A DNA stretch of 64,000 nt, from positions 23,835,628 to 23,899,627 of the forward strand of contig NC_084897.1 of the NCBI RefSeq assembly GCF_958979055.1, read 5' to 3'. Each line of letters opens with the position of its first letter. Within the stretch, counting starts at the first letter, position 1. The translations under genes and the position numbers were made by a program. Positions 9,450-19,182 of the stretch are shown here, piece by piece. The notes below the pieces were generated by a model. It did not search any database, was not told where the DNA came from, and worked only from the letters and a program-made list of their open reading frames with translations. The DNA comes from Alnus glutinosa. Taxonomy: Eukaryota; Streptophyta; Magnoliopsida; Fagales; Betulaceae.

Positions 9450-9660
9450 AACAGCTGCACATCTTCCAAAAGCAATAGATACTGCCATTACAATAGGCAA
9501 CCAGCTTCTCCAAAACAAAGCCCTCCATTCTCTAGAAATGCTCTCTTTCTCTCTCTCTCTCTTTTTCCGGCCATGATCTACAACCAGTAGCATGCTTCCC
9601 TTTCTCTCTGTCTCCCGCTCTGCAGGGCTTGAAAGTGGCCTAACTTCAATCCCATTTCCC
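9450..9660 (-). pseudogene. Chimeric relic: Aux/IAA exon-2 stub joined to ZRK N-terminus
   Basis: At 9455-9478 there is the end of an Aux/IAA exon-2 remnant (CATCTTCCAAAAGCAATAGATA). At 9479 it switches abruptly to ZRK sequence. The minus strand reads ERKRAFLENGG, then a one-base shift in the LVLEKLVASC segment, up to about CNG. The ZRK 5' leader (TGCAGGGCTTGAA, CCCCTTGCGTC) follows to about 9660, and conserved 5'-flank blocks continue to about 9840. Only about 30 codons of ZRK remain. The join is a deletion breakpoint inside an Aux/IAA-ZRK unit. Confidence 0.65.
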
Positions 9661-9839
9661 CTTGCGTCTACAAAAGTAAAGCATAGCTTCTGAGCGTGCC
9701 AACGTTAATCACTAACAAATGCTCCATCTCTTGTCCATGAAAGTAAAAGAAAATTTCGTGGAAAGTTGGATTCGCTATCGGATGATAACCTTTTGAGTGA
9801 AGCACCACCATGTTGGGTCCCAGTAATATCACTTTAAAT

Positions 9840-10380
9840 TAATGTAATTTGACTGAATTGTTGGGATCAAAATTACAATAAATTGTCCGGTGGGGTACGT
9901 GAAGTGTAATCAAAATTAGAAGTTATTATATTTTAGTTACAATAATCAATATTCATAATTTTTTTTTCAGAGTATGATCACACATAGCTTTTTGTGATTG
10001 TGATGCTCTTCGGTCTCAAATTAGGCTTATTGTAGACACAGAATTAAACGAAATCATATAAGAAATAAAACAAGAAGACAATAAGAAAATTTTGCCATTA
10101 GAAATGAGGATCAGACCCAGCCCAATGACAAGGCCGATCAAGAGAGAGAACCCCAAACAAAATTTCCAAGCTCTTGCAGAGTAACACAATTGTTATATAT
10201 GTAAATTTCAGATTAATGCGGAATCTTGCTAGGTAGGAGTGTAGGACATTCAAAAAAAGATCAGCTGGTTGTAAAATTTACTTAAGAACAGAGGCTATTC
10301 AAAAGTTAATAAAAACAGCAGAAGCATAGTATCCAAGTAGTCTTTAATCAAACACAAAACACCTTAAACAACTAGGATTT
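9840..10380. repeat. Intergenic segment shared with other cluster units
   Basis: Blocks such as ATTAGAAATGAGGATCAGACC.GGCCCAA and AGAGAACCCCAAACAAAATTTCCAAGCTCTTGCA recur at 15,245 and 30,275. It marks the same unit interior that is followed by hAT and Copia remnants elsewhere, but those insertions are absent here, so this unit was split off before they arrived or has lost them. No gene. Confidence 0.5.
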
Positions 10381-11350
10381 TACTAGGACCATGAACTCCT
10401 ACGACAGGATGTGCATCAGAACAAGACGTATCGTCCAGCCCAGAACCATCCTGTCATTTTGTTCAATCACCTTTAAAAGCTTCTTCCTCTTCCGGCACCC
10501 GTTTGAACTTCAAAGCATTGAACTTGGCGACCACAAAGCAATTAAGAGTTTTAGAGAAAGTACAAAGTTCCTATTATGAGCTGTGGAACAAACAGAAAGT
10601 ACAAAGAGTTCAGAGTTGGAAAACATAGTGCGCCCCACCAATTGCAATTTCAAAATGTAATCACTAAATATGACTCTTGCAACTACACCTCCAATCCCAA
10701 CGCTTCATTTCTAACTCAATTTAACTTTGCACAAAAGCCAACAGGCCTGTTTAACTGATATATGTATACATGTGACTTGCCATCGTCCAAACCAACAATT
10801 CGCATGATAATATTGTGGGTGATAACTGATATATGTATACATGTGTGCATTCATAAAAATAAACATACCTAAGCCATTGGCATCAGAGCCCTGCATGATC
10901 TTCAGCCTTTTGCATGAGTCAATAAACAATCCTGTAACAAACCAAGTTGCTGTGAGAGTTAGGAACATACTCTGCAGCTTGACAGAATAATCTTCAATTC
11001 ATCAACAAAAGAAACAGTTTATTCAATACCAATATTAATATGTAATCATTTTCACAAGTTTATGCACCTTAAATATTTGTGGATTCTAATTTACCCTACA
11101 CATGTGAATATATTATTTGACTTGAGAGTTTCAAGCAACAAGTTTCAATAGGTCCCATATATGGTTGCTCAAATAAAACATAAATACTGCCATTAAAATA
11201 TTTCCAGCGGAAAACATTTTGCGCCGGAACAAACGGAGCCTAAGTTGTTCAAAAGTTTCCACCATGTAAAAAGTGGACAAATGTCTTATCTTCTCTTTTA
11301 TTGACCGGAGGAGAATGGAGAGAGAGAAATTTGGTTAATATTGTGACTAG
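10380..11350 (-). pseudogene. Aux/IAA relic: 3' UTR, exon 4 and intron 3
   Basis: 10869-10931 on the minus strand encodes [20 protein letters not shown], matching exon 4 ([20 protein letters not shown]) of the intact gene. A one-base insertion breaks the ATG/Met codon. The GT donor side survives (TTAG/GTATG). 10390-10700 is 3' UTR; the last exon is deleted between about 10,550 and 10,575. 10,990-11,350 matches the intron between exons 3 and 4 (TTTCAATAGGTC..TATA, ACCATGTAAAAAGTGGA, GACCGGAGGAGAA). Confidence 0.7.
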
Positions 11351-11930
11351 GATATACGATCATCAAAATAACTTGTCTTGATTTTTTGGGAAGCCAATCA
11401 AAGATAATGTGTATAGTACTCCAGTGTTTGAAGGATTGTGCATGCTGTTTAGCTCCATGTTGAGTGCACACTGAAATACCATATGACCACTATCTAGGAT
11501 GAAACTTGAACACCAAGCACTGGATCAGTGACTTCTGAACATAGAATCTAAATCTTTTCAACACCCTAGATCACACATAAATGATGTGATCACAAGAGAT
11601 AATAAGCACTGGATTCTCCCACAGTATGAAAGTTTAGAACAAAGACAACAAATATGCTTCAAAACATATCACACATAACTGATGAGATCACAAGATAATA
11701 AGCTCAATTAAATTCTAAAAACTGCAATAATATCAAATTTGACTGCATAATTAACTACGTGAAGGAAAGCTGCCTGTCTCTGCGGGGGGAGGAGATTCAA
11801 GTTAAACTCAAACAGAATGAAGATGTCAAGAGTACACAGAATCGGATTTCAAGCTAAACGAGGCTCAAAATCAAGAATATAATCAACTATTAAAATATAT
11901 AAATTGACCCATGATGGACAGAGGAACTTA
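11350..11930. other. Spacer with Aux/IAA-leader-derived sequence
   Basis: 11,630-11,930 resembles the Aux/IAA leader (TATGAAAGTTTAGAACAAAGACAACAAATA, then CAAAATCAAGAATATAATCAACTA) and forms the 3' flank of the next ZRK fragment. 11,350-11,630 is not recognised. No gene. Confidence 0.4.
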
Positions 11931-11934
11931 GATG

Positions 11935-12300
11935 GACCAAGTGAGAAAATAATCTTGCGATGGATTTCTCAATCCACCTGGTTCTTTTGTAACATCAATC
12001 ATATTTGTCCTTAACTCAAAATTCTCATCTATACACATGGGAACAAGCTGCAACACAGAGTTTAACAGTTGCTCTACACCAATTCCTCCTTCCTCTGCCA
12101 AGATTAGAGGATCCACAATTTTATTTATAGCAGTGTTTCTTATGCCATGTAATAAGCTCCAATGACTTGGCGTCGTTCGGAACATATACTCAGAACACTG
12201 TCTAATTAAAAGACCTAATACAAGTTTACCAAAGCTATAGACGTCAGTCTCCATGCCTGTAATAGCATAGTTGGGACATAGAAACCCAACATCTACTTTT
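11935..12300 (-). pseudogene. ZRK C-terminal fragment, copy 2
   Basis: Open minus-strand C-lobe piece reading VDVGFLCPNYAITGMETDVYSFGKLVLGLL, then IVDPLILAEEGGIGVEQLL and up to IDVTKE, where a frameshift replaces the usual IRWIEKFIA tail. The 5' side is cut at 12,300, where it abuts an Aux/IAA 3'-UTR segment (GAATTTAACACATTGAACTTGGCAACC). It is the sister of the fragment at 5330-5640, and again sits on the Aux/IAA-leader-derived flank. Confidence 0.75.
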
Positions 12301-12420
12301 ACTTGAATTTAACACATTGAACTTGGCAACCGCAAAGCAATCAAGAGTTTCAAAGACTAGCTAGTTCCTATTTGTGGATTTCTCCATGGCCCTGGGAGCT
12401 ATTGCATTTAATGTAATTAC
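12300..12420 (-). pseudogene. Aux/IAA relic: last exon
   Basis: 12361-12398 on the minus strand encodes [12 protein letters not shown] and TAG, matching the final exon of the intact Aux/IAA gene with one substitution. The 3'-UTR block (CGCAAAGCAATCAAGAGTTTC) follows on its 3' side. Fused at 12,300 to a truncated ZRK. Confidence 0.65.
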
Positions 12421-13190
12421 TTATAAGGCATTAACTTATAGAATACACAGTGCTATAGACATCATAGTGAACTCCGGACCAATCACATAAAATAAGACTA
12501 CAAAGTTGAAGCAGTCCTACCTAATTTGCATGTGAAAATGCAGCAATTACTCGTCCCAACCATACAAAATTCAAAGGTAATAATGATTCTTTCAAATACA
12601 TCTCCAAACCCCAAATATCATTTCTAACTTAATGTAACTTTGCACATATACCAGCCTGTCCATGGTGCAGAACCTACCAATCCATGAGCCAAACAAACAA
12701 GACTATGATGTAGGGGCCATGAACTTAAGATGATGGACCACCTGAATCAAAAGATGCTTTGGTTTATATTCATAACCATTTCCATTGTGATATAATGGCA
12801 CCAATCCTAAGGTTTACCACTCTGCTTATAAGGTTTCAAATCCTTAAAAAGGAAAAATATGTTTATTGTTGGACGTGCAAATCCTCCTCTACTAGCAGCT
12901 CTATTGAAAGTAAACTTAGAAATCACCCAATAACCAAATTTTGACCGTTCTTGTCAAACTTTCCTTCTTTTTTCCATTTCCACATTCTTTCTTTCTCTGT
13001 ATAAGTCTTATAATATGGCAAAATTAGGAAGAACAACGCTAAGTGGTTCATTTCATAGTCTGGGTCACCTCAAATCCATTGAGCAAGATATTAGTATAAC
13101 AAGAAGCGCACATTAGGATTGTTACCAAACTCCATTAACACATTTATTTTAAGATTATAAACCTTAAGATTGCAATTACCGAACTCCATA
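12420..13190. other. Spacer of decayed Aux/IAA unit sequence
   Basis: Contains pieces shared with 9,100-9,350 and 26,720-26,960 (ATGGCACCAATCCTAAGG, TTTCAAATCCTTAAAAAGG, TCATAGTCTGGGTCACCTCA). These appear to be Aux/IAA intron or flank remnants that travel with the units. No coding capacity seen. Confidence 0.4.
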
Positions 13191-13390
13191 CTACTTTCTG
13201 CTGTTTTTCAAAGGCATATTGCCATTAAAATAAAGCTAAAATAATATCGCATTTTGGCAAAACCGCTGGACATCTTGCAAGAGCAGTTGATAGTTTTTGA
13301 TGTGTAGACTCTGTTCTCAGATAAAGAGCACCATCCACGCTCACCTTCACAAAAAGACCATCAGGACTTGGTTTTTTATAAATGAACTTT
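13190..13390 (-). pseudogene. Aux/IAA relic: exon-2 remnant
   Basis: Minus strand 13,270-13,385 translates in pieces to KPSPDGLFVKVSVDGALYL, then QKLSTAL, matching [19 protein letters not shown] and QELSTAL of the intact exon 2. A deletion removes part of RKVDLRTYS and the degron end is missing. The adjoining intron block (AAAGCTAAAATAATATCGC) is at 13,230. Confidence 0.65.
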
Positions 13391-13782
13391 TTCAATTATC
13401 TCTATATCCTACTGTATGCTATATAATAATTACCGAAACCTTTATTAAGCACCCAAAAAAGAAAACATATATGCCATTAAACATTATCATATTCTACCCA
13501 ATATGAAAGTTTATAACAAAGACAACAAATAGGCTTCAAAACATAAACATCAAACAAAAATGAAGCTCTAAACACTAAAATGATATCAAATTCAACTGTC
13601 TAATTAACTTTTGTTTTTCTTCTTTTAAAAAGATAGAGATAATTGAAAATTACAAAAACGGAATCAACTAGATTCAAGTCAAACTCACACAAAATGAAGA
13701 TGTCAATAGTATACAGACTTAGATTTCAAGTGAAACAGGCTCAAAATCAATAATAAAATCAACTAATCAAATTAGAAAAGAA

Positions 13783-14799
13783 TCATGCGACGGACTTCTC
13801 AATCCGCCTGAGTTCTTTTGTAACATCCACCATCGTCGGCCTTATCTCTGGATCGTACTCTGTGCATGTTAGACCAAGCTCTAGTACAGCTTGCAATTGC
13901 GGCTCCAAACCAGCTCCTCCTTCCTCTAACAGGATTGCAGGATCCACGATCTCATTTATAACACGGTTTCTTACGTGATCTGGTAAAGAACAATCTTCAT
14001 CTTCTCGATCAAGAATAATCGTACGCTGTCCAGTTAAAATCTGTAATAGAACCATACCGTAGTTATAGACATCAGTTTTCTCTGTTATCCTTCCTGTCGA
14101 AGCATAGATAGGGCAAATGAAACTCCCAGTCCCCCGCACCACATCAACTTGCACGTGAGTTTCACCCTCAGGAATTGAAACAGAAAATGAAAAATCTGCA
14201 AGTTTGGGAACATCATGCTGGTCTAATAAGATATTTTTCATTTTTATATCTGCATGGATGATGGGTCTGAAGAAGGCAGTGTGAAGATACGCTATTGCAT
14301 GAGCAAACTGTCTTGCAATCTTTAACCTGCTCTGCCACAACATGGGCGTACCTTGTCTTGTAGAGATAAAAATTCGACGGTCAAGGACTCCATTTTGAGC
14401 ATATTCAAATACTAAACTCGGAATTGAAGTCTCGAGACAGCATCCTACCAGTTTTAAAACATTTTTGTGAGCACTCGCCTTTGCAGAAATTCCTATATCC
14501 ATTAGGGCCGTGTCCTTGGCAGATGAATCACGTTCATCATACATCTTAATGGAAAGTATTCGGCCTTCAAAAGAACCCTTGTACAGTGTATAAAACGCAT
14601 CTCTATGTAGAATTTGATTAAAGTTATTGGTTGCCAAGATAAGCTGTTGGTAGGAGAAGGTACGGATGGGAAAAGGCCTGCCATTACAAGAGGCAACCAG
14701 CTTCTCCAATACAAGCCCTCCATTCTCTAGAAATGCTCTCCTTCTCTCTCTCTTTTTCTGGACATGATGTACAAGAGCAGCAGCAATATTCAGTAGCAT
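13783..14799 (-). CDS. ZRK-D: intact ZED1-related pseudokinase, 338 aa
   Basis: Uninterrupted single-exon ZRK. Start MLLNIAAALV corresponds to the conserved start of ZRK-C and E and follows GGGAAGC. The beta-3 lysine is K85 (LSIKMYD), the glycine loop is absent (HRDAFYTLYKGSF), and the catalytic loop is IIHADIKMKN, so the HRD arginine is Ala (182-184). DFG is DFS (202-204), and the APE region is CPIYASTG. C-lobe hallmarks are TEKTDVYNYGMVLLQILTGQ and RPTMVDVTKELRRIEKSVA. By family knowledge it would be a cytoplasmic ZAR1-associated adaptor or decoy; catalysis is unlikely. It heads the left copy of the 9-kb duplication; its counterpart in the right copy is ZRK-E. Its 5' flank (to about 15,060) matches that of ZRK-B, C and E. 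Confidence 0.9.
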   Translation of the reverse strand: MLLNIAAALVHHVQKKRERRRAFLENGGLVLEKLVASCNGRPFPIRTFSYQQLILATNNFNQILHRDAFYTLYKGSFEGRILSIKMYDERDSSAKDTALMDIGISAKASAHKNVLKLVGCCLETSIPSLVFEYAQNGVLDRRIFISTRQGTPMLWQSRLKIARQFAHAIAYLHTAFFRPIIHADIKMKNILLDQHDVPKLADFSFSVSIPEGETHVQVDVVRGTGSFICPIYASTGRITEKTDVYNYGMVLLQILTGQRTIILDREDEDCSLPDHVRNRVINEIVDPAILLEEGGAGLEPQLQAVLELGLTCTEYDPEIRPTMVDVTKELRRIEKSVA

Positions 14800-15720
14800 G
14801 CTTCCCTTTCTCTCTCGATCTGTCTACCCGCTCTGCAGGGCTGGAAATTAAGTGGCCTAACTTTAATCCCATTTCCCCTTGCGTCCGCAAAAGTAAATTA
14901 AGGTTGATTTCGTGGAAAGTAGGCGGAGCCTTCCTCATCAACGCGTCAACCCGTTAAAACCAGCAGAGTCAGTCTCACTAACAATTAATAAATAAATGCT
15001 CCCTCTCTCGTCCACGAAAGTAGAAGGAAATTTCGTGGGAATCTGGAGTTTAGCACCACCGTGTTGGTCCCAGTAATATCACTTTAAATTACAAAAATTG
15101 CCCGGTATAAGATTAAGAAAGGCTTTTCATAGCATGCATGATTTATTACTTATATTTTTGTTTCAATAATCAATATTCATAAAAAATAAAAAATTTAAAA
15201 ATAAAAAAAAAAAAAAAAATCAAAGTAGGATCACAAATTGGGGCATTAGAAATGAGGATCAGACCCGGCCCAAATGACAATTGACAAGGCTGATCAAGAC
15301 AGAGAACCCCAATACAACATTTCCAAGCTCTTGCAAAGTAATTACCCAATTGTTATATTTATAAATCTTGATATCAGTTCTGAAAATGTAGGGGGAAAAA
15401 ATGTATCCCATTGGATTTTGAAGCACAGCTGTCTGATAAATCTTGATATCAGCTCCAATACATAATCTCTCTAGACCTAGACGCTAGGTTATGACATTCA
15501 AACAAACCAAGATCAGCTAGGTTTGTAAAAATTACGGAAATTGTCCAAATTACTGGTTGTTTAATTAGACATCAAGTCATACTTCATACCTAAGCTACAG
15601 GCCGTTTAGTTTCTCAAAAAAAACAAAAACATTTTTTTTAATTAGCTACTCTCCACCATGATTGAAACCATAGTTTCGGCACCTTTCCTACCTTCTTTCC
15701 AAGATCCCAACCATCATCTC
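14800..15720 (-). other. 5' flank of ZRK-D and unit spacer
   Basis: 14,800-15,060 is the conserved ZRK leader/promoter region (GCGTCCGCAAAAGTAAATT, TTTCGTGGAAAGTAGGCGGA). 15,240-15,610 matches 30,270-30,660 (ATTAGAAATGAGGATCAGACC, then the repeated TAAATCTTGATATCAG motif). A poly-A rich stretch lies at 15,180-15,222. No additional gene. Confidence 0.5.
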
Positions 15721-15723
15721 TAC

Positions 15724-16985
15724 TAGGCCTGTACAAATGGGGTGGTTATAAACGCTTTGTAACCGCTTATAATCGTTAACCACATAACCGCATTCAAAAG
15801 CAGGTTAGGACTAAGCGGAAGTGTTTAGTAACCGCTAGGGCTGTGCATGGGGTGGGGTGGGGTGGGGTGGGGTGGGGCGGGGCGGATTTCGGCCACTTTG
15901 GCCCCCACCCCCACACCTTCGGGTTTTGGTGAGGCGATGCGGGTGAAAATTTGAGAGGGGAAAAGATTGGAGCTTGAGAAATCAAGAAAGCGAGATTCAA
16001 TACCTAGAAACATGAGAAACCAAGCAACCCTTACCGACTTTCTCGTTTCCTCGATTTTCTCAACAACCAAACAAATCATAAACAAATGATAGCAACAAAG
16101 GAACAACAATCTACGGATGAGGACGCAATTGCGAAGCCACAAGGCCCACAACTGAAGGTCTTGAAGTGAGCGTCGACGATCTTCCCGGTCTCCTCATCAA
16201 CCCTGATCTGGAGCTTCATGACGTCCCTACAAGTGCGAATCCTTCATCCAAAATACAGAGAAGAAGGTGAAGCTTCTACAAGAAAATGATAGAGAGAAAG
16301 GGAGAGAGAGATCTGGGTGAGCGGCGCAACATATGTTTAGATCGTGAGGGAATGAGGACTGAGATCTTGGAGTTGAGCGGCTTAGGGAATGAATGTTAGG
16401 GTTATTTTAGGAGGGGGGTAGTTTAGGGTTTTTAGGTATGTTTGTTAACTTTGTTTTAGTGCGGGGCGGGGATCCAAGCAAAAAAAAAAACTTATACCTG
16501 TGACCCGCCCCGCCTAGCGGTCCAAATTGAGACCCATACCCGCGATTTTAAGCCTAAAAATCAGCTTGTTTGGAGCAGGTTTTGCCTACCCCTAGTAATC
16601 GTTGACCGCCTACCCTTATAATATATATATATTATATATTGAAAAAATATATATATTAAAAATTTATTTGTATTTGGTTATTTGGATTTGTAATGTTTTG
16701 GTTTTGGATTTGTTTGTATTTGGTTATTTGGATTTGTATTTAAATTTGTTAATTTTGAACAAAAAGGTCCAAAAATTATTATTATTTTTTTTTTTTTGAA
16801 AAAATTAAAACCGGCCCAAAGCCCAAATTAAAAAGCGGTTTTCAAACCTCCAGTTATAAACATAATAATCGCTAACCACTTAAGCAAAGACGGTTGTGGT
16901 TGTTTAAATTCAATAACCGTCCTAGGCGGTTGTGGTTAGCTATTTTAGCCAATAATCATTAACCGTAACCACTTGTACACCCCTA
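15724..16985. mobile_element. hAT-type element, split by a nested hAT
   Basis: Left end TAGGCCTGTACAAATGG and right end ...CTTGTACACCCCTA are inverted, with an 8-bp target duplication atctctac (15716-15723) and atctctat (16986-16993). Subterminal zones carry the same AACCGCT-type repeats as the element at 190-1300, so they belong to one family. No transposase is seen. A second element occupies 15835-16593. Only the right end of this element (about 30,664-30,985) survives in the right duplication copy. Confidence 0.8.
15835..16593. mobile_element. Nested hAT-type element (759 bp)
   Basis: Inserted inside the outer hAT, flanked by agtaaccg (15827-15834) and agtaatcg (16594-16601), an 8-bp target duplication with one mismatch. 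Its left end is CTAGGGCTGTGCATGGGG followed by a run of GGGGT pentamers; its right end, read on the other strand, begins AGGGGTAGGCAAAACCTGC. The GC-rich ends around AT-rich cores are unlike the outer element, so it is a different hAT family. Open frames inside do not resemble a transposase. Confidence 0.7.
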
Positions 16986-16993
16986 ATCTCTAT

Positions 16994-18010
16994 CTTCACC
17001 ATTCTGATCATCCAGACGTGGTGTTAGTATCTGAGCCTCTTATTGCAAAGAATTACCAAACATGGAGTAGGGTAATCATTATGGCTCTCAGCACCAAGAA
17101 CAAGCTCAGATTTGTTGACAGTACCATCTCTCAACTGGTGAAATCCTCCAACGATTTCCCACAATGGAGCTGTTGCAACAATATAGTAAAATCTTGGTTA
17201 TTAAATTACATTTCTAATGACATTTGCTCTATTGTTATTTATTGCAACCTTGCTAGCGACATTTGGTTGGATTTTAAAAAGTGATTCGCCCAAATAAATG
17301 GCCCTCGCATGTTTCAACTAGGGCGAGACATCAGTCGTCTTGTTTAGGGCACCATGCTAGTAGCCACATATTTCACAAAATTGAAAGGACTATGGGATGA
17401 ACTGTCACTTCAGCTCAGCCTATCTTATACATGTGGTGCAGTCAAGGAAGGGCTCCAACTACAGCAATATCGGCATACCGTGAAGTTTCTTATGGCCGAG
17501 TCTCGATGAATCATATGTAGCTGTTTGTGCCTTTGTGGACATGTCCTCTTGCTATAACCATTTCCTTCAGCCAATCGTACTTATGCTTTGGTCCTTGAAA
17601 ATGGACACCAATACAGGAAAGACAGTCGTTCAGATTCTCATAAGAAGGAACAACCGAAATACAGTCATTGTAGTCATGAAGGTCACACTACCGAACGGTG
17701 CTACCATCTTTACAACTTCCCTCCTGCCCATCGCAAGACTGACTCTGGCTCTACATTTTGCTCAGGCTATGGTCATAAGTCCCATGCTCACAAGGTTTCC
17801 ACTACTAGTAGTCTCTCTTTTACACATGATTAGTGCCAACAACTCCTTGCAATAGTGAATAACGTCACTCCATGATAGTCCATGGCCCACCATGCAAGTA
17901 GTACCGAATCATCTCTAGTACGTCTTCTAGCTTGTATGATGATTCCCTATGGATTGTTGACAACGGTGCTACTGACCATATGGTCTGTTATCCTACTGCC
18001 TTAACTCACT
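16994..18010 (+). mobile_element. Copia gag-protease relic, left copy
   Basis: Plus-strand remnant of a Copia polyprotein N-terminus: EPLIAKNYQTWSRVIIMAL, then KLRFVDSTISQLVKSSNDF, WLLNYISNDICSIV, a zinc-knuckle remnant CGREGHTTERCYHLY (best seen in the right copy) and a protease start (SLWIVDNGATDHMV) near 17,950-17,980. Stops and frameshifts interrupt it (for example TGA after LDFKK, about 17,281). Integrase and reverse transcriptase are missing and no LTR was recognised. A near-identical relic lies at 30,990-32,020, so insertion predates the segmental duplication. Confidence 0.75.
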
Positions 18011-18029
18011 CATATCCTCCTCATGCATA

Positions 18030-18240
18030 GGCATAAATTCTCTTTTAATGAGGTTCAACACATGAAATTTTAATTAAAATGGGGTGGGGTGGGAGGGAAT
18101 TGTGGAGTCAAGTTCAAACTTATGACATTTGACTTTGATACCATATTAAATTATTACTTATCCAAAAAGTTGAAGCTGGTAGAAAAATAAAAATTTAATC
18201 ATTTAATCAATATTTTAACACATACGCCATAATATATATA
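18030..18240. repeat. Dispersed repeat family (TTAATCATTTAATCAATA type)
   Basis: Ordered blocks TTTTAATTAAAATG, TTTGATACCATATTAAATTA, CTTATCCAAAAAGTT and TTTAATCATTTAATCAATATTTTAACAC. The family also appears at 32,015-32,225, 58,975-59,150 and 63,110-63,390, with a distant relative at 40,900-41,110. Copies differ in completeness; class not determined. Confidence 0.5.
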
Positions 18241-18274
18241 TATATATAAGAAAAAAATAATAATATAAAAAGAG

Positions 18275-18545
18275 TGGAGGGGTACTCCACCTTCACCGCC
18301 ACCCTCTATCATGGTGCAGGGAGGTGGAGCAACCACCTCCACCACCACAAAGGGGACAGGGGGTGGCCACACCCCAGCAGTAGGGTGGCTCGTGTGGCCA
18401 CCCTTTGATAGAGTAGTCGGCTAATCCACCCACCTCCCAGCAGTGGGCTGAAGACACTCCATGCTCCATCCACCCTACAAGGGTACTGTACCCCGCCGCG
18501 AGGGACCATTGTAGATGATGGAGCCACCACGCCAACCCTCTCATC
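18275..18545. repeat. GC-rich repeat of unknown class, left copy
   Basis: An island rich in GTGGAGG, GGTGGCCACACC and CCACCTCC in otherwise AT-rich DNA. Both strands give open frames, but their protein composition is biased (Trp, Gly, Pro) and they do not match any family I know. The counterpart at 32,255-32,605 has a 75-bp internal tandem duplication. Probably a transposon remnant. Confidence 0.5.
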
Positions 18546-19182
18546 TTTATTTATTTTATTCTTCTTTTTCTTTTATTTATTTACACGTATACATGACATG
18601 ATGACTTTAATACACGTGACAATTTCATTGGTCTTACTTGAAGAATATGCCAACTTGCACTTCAAACGTCAAAAATTTGCGATATGTCATCTGGTTAAAA
18701 CTCATATCCTTAATTATCAAATTTTAAAATCTCTTGTCCTAATCTTTCACATAATCAAAGCTATAGCGGATATAAGACAACTTCCCGGAAATTTACTGAT
18801 AACACTGACAGTCAACAAAGCAGAAGAAGAATAGCATCCAGGTGGTCTTCAATCAAACAAAGATTCATCAAATACAAAACACCTTCAACAACTAGAATTT
18901 TATAAGGACTATGAACTCCACAGTACTAATTTTTTTAATAGCTTTACGAGGTTTTAAATAACCTTACTTCAACTCAGACATAAGCAAATTTTTTGATTTA
19001 ATCAAAACATAGATACGTCTAAGACAGGATGTCCATCTGAACATGACCTATCATCCAGCTAAAGAATCATCCTGTCATTTTCTTCATTCACATTTAAAAG
19101 CTTTCCTCCTCTTTCCTCACCCGCTTGAATTCCAAGCATTGAACTTGCCAGCCACAAAGCAATCAAGAGTTTCAGAGACTAG

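Noticed and set aside
17535-17855. Alternative frames in the Copia gag relic
   Set aside because: The frame with the zinc-knuckle remnant (CGREGHTTERCYHLY in the right copy) is the ancestral one; others are shadows.
18293-18544. Open frames in the GC-rich repeat (and its copy at 32,276-32,592)
   Set aside because: Open on several frames because of base composition, no family match, disrupted between the two copies.
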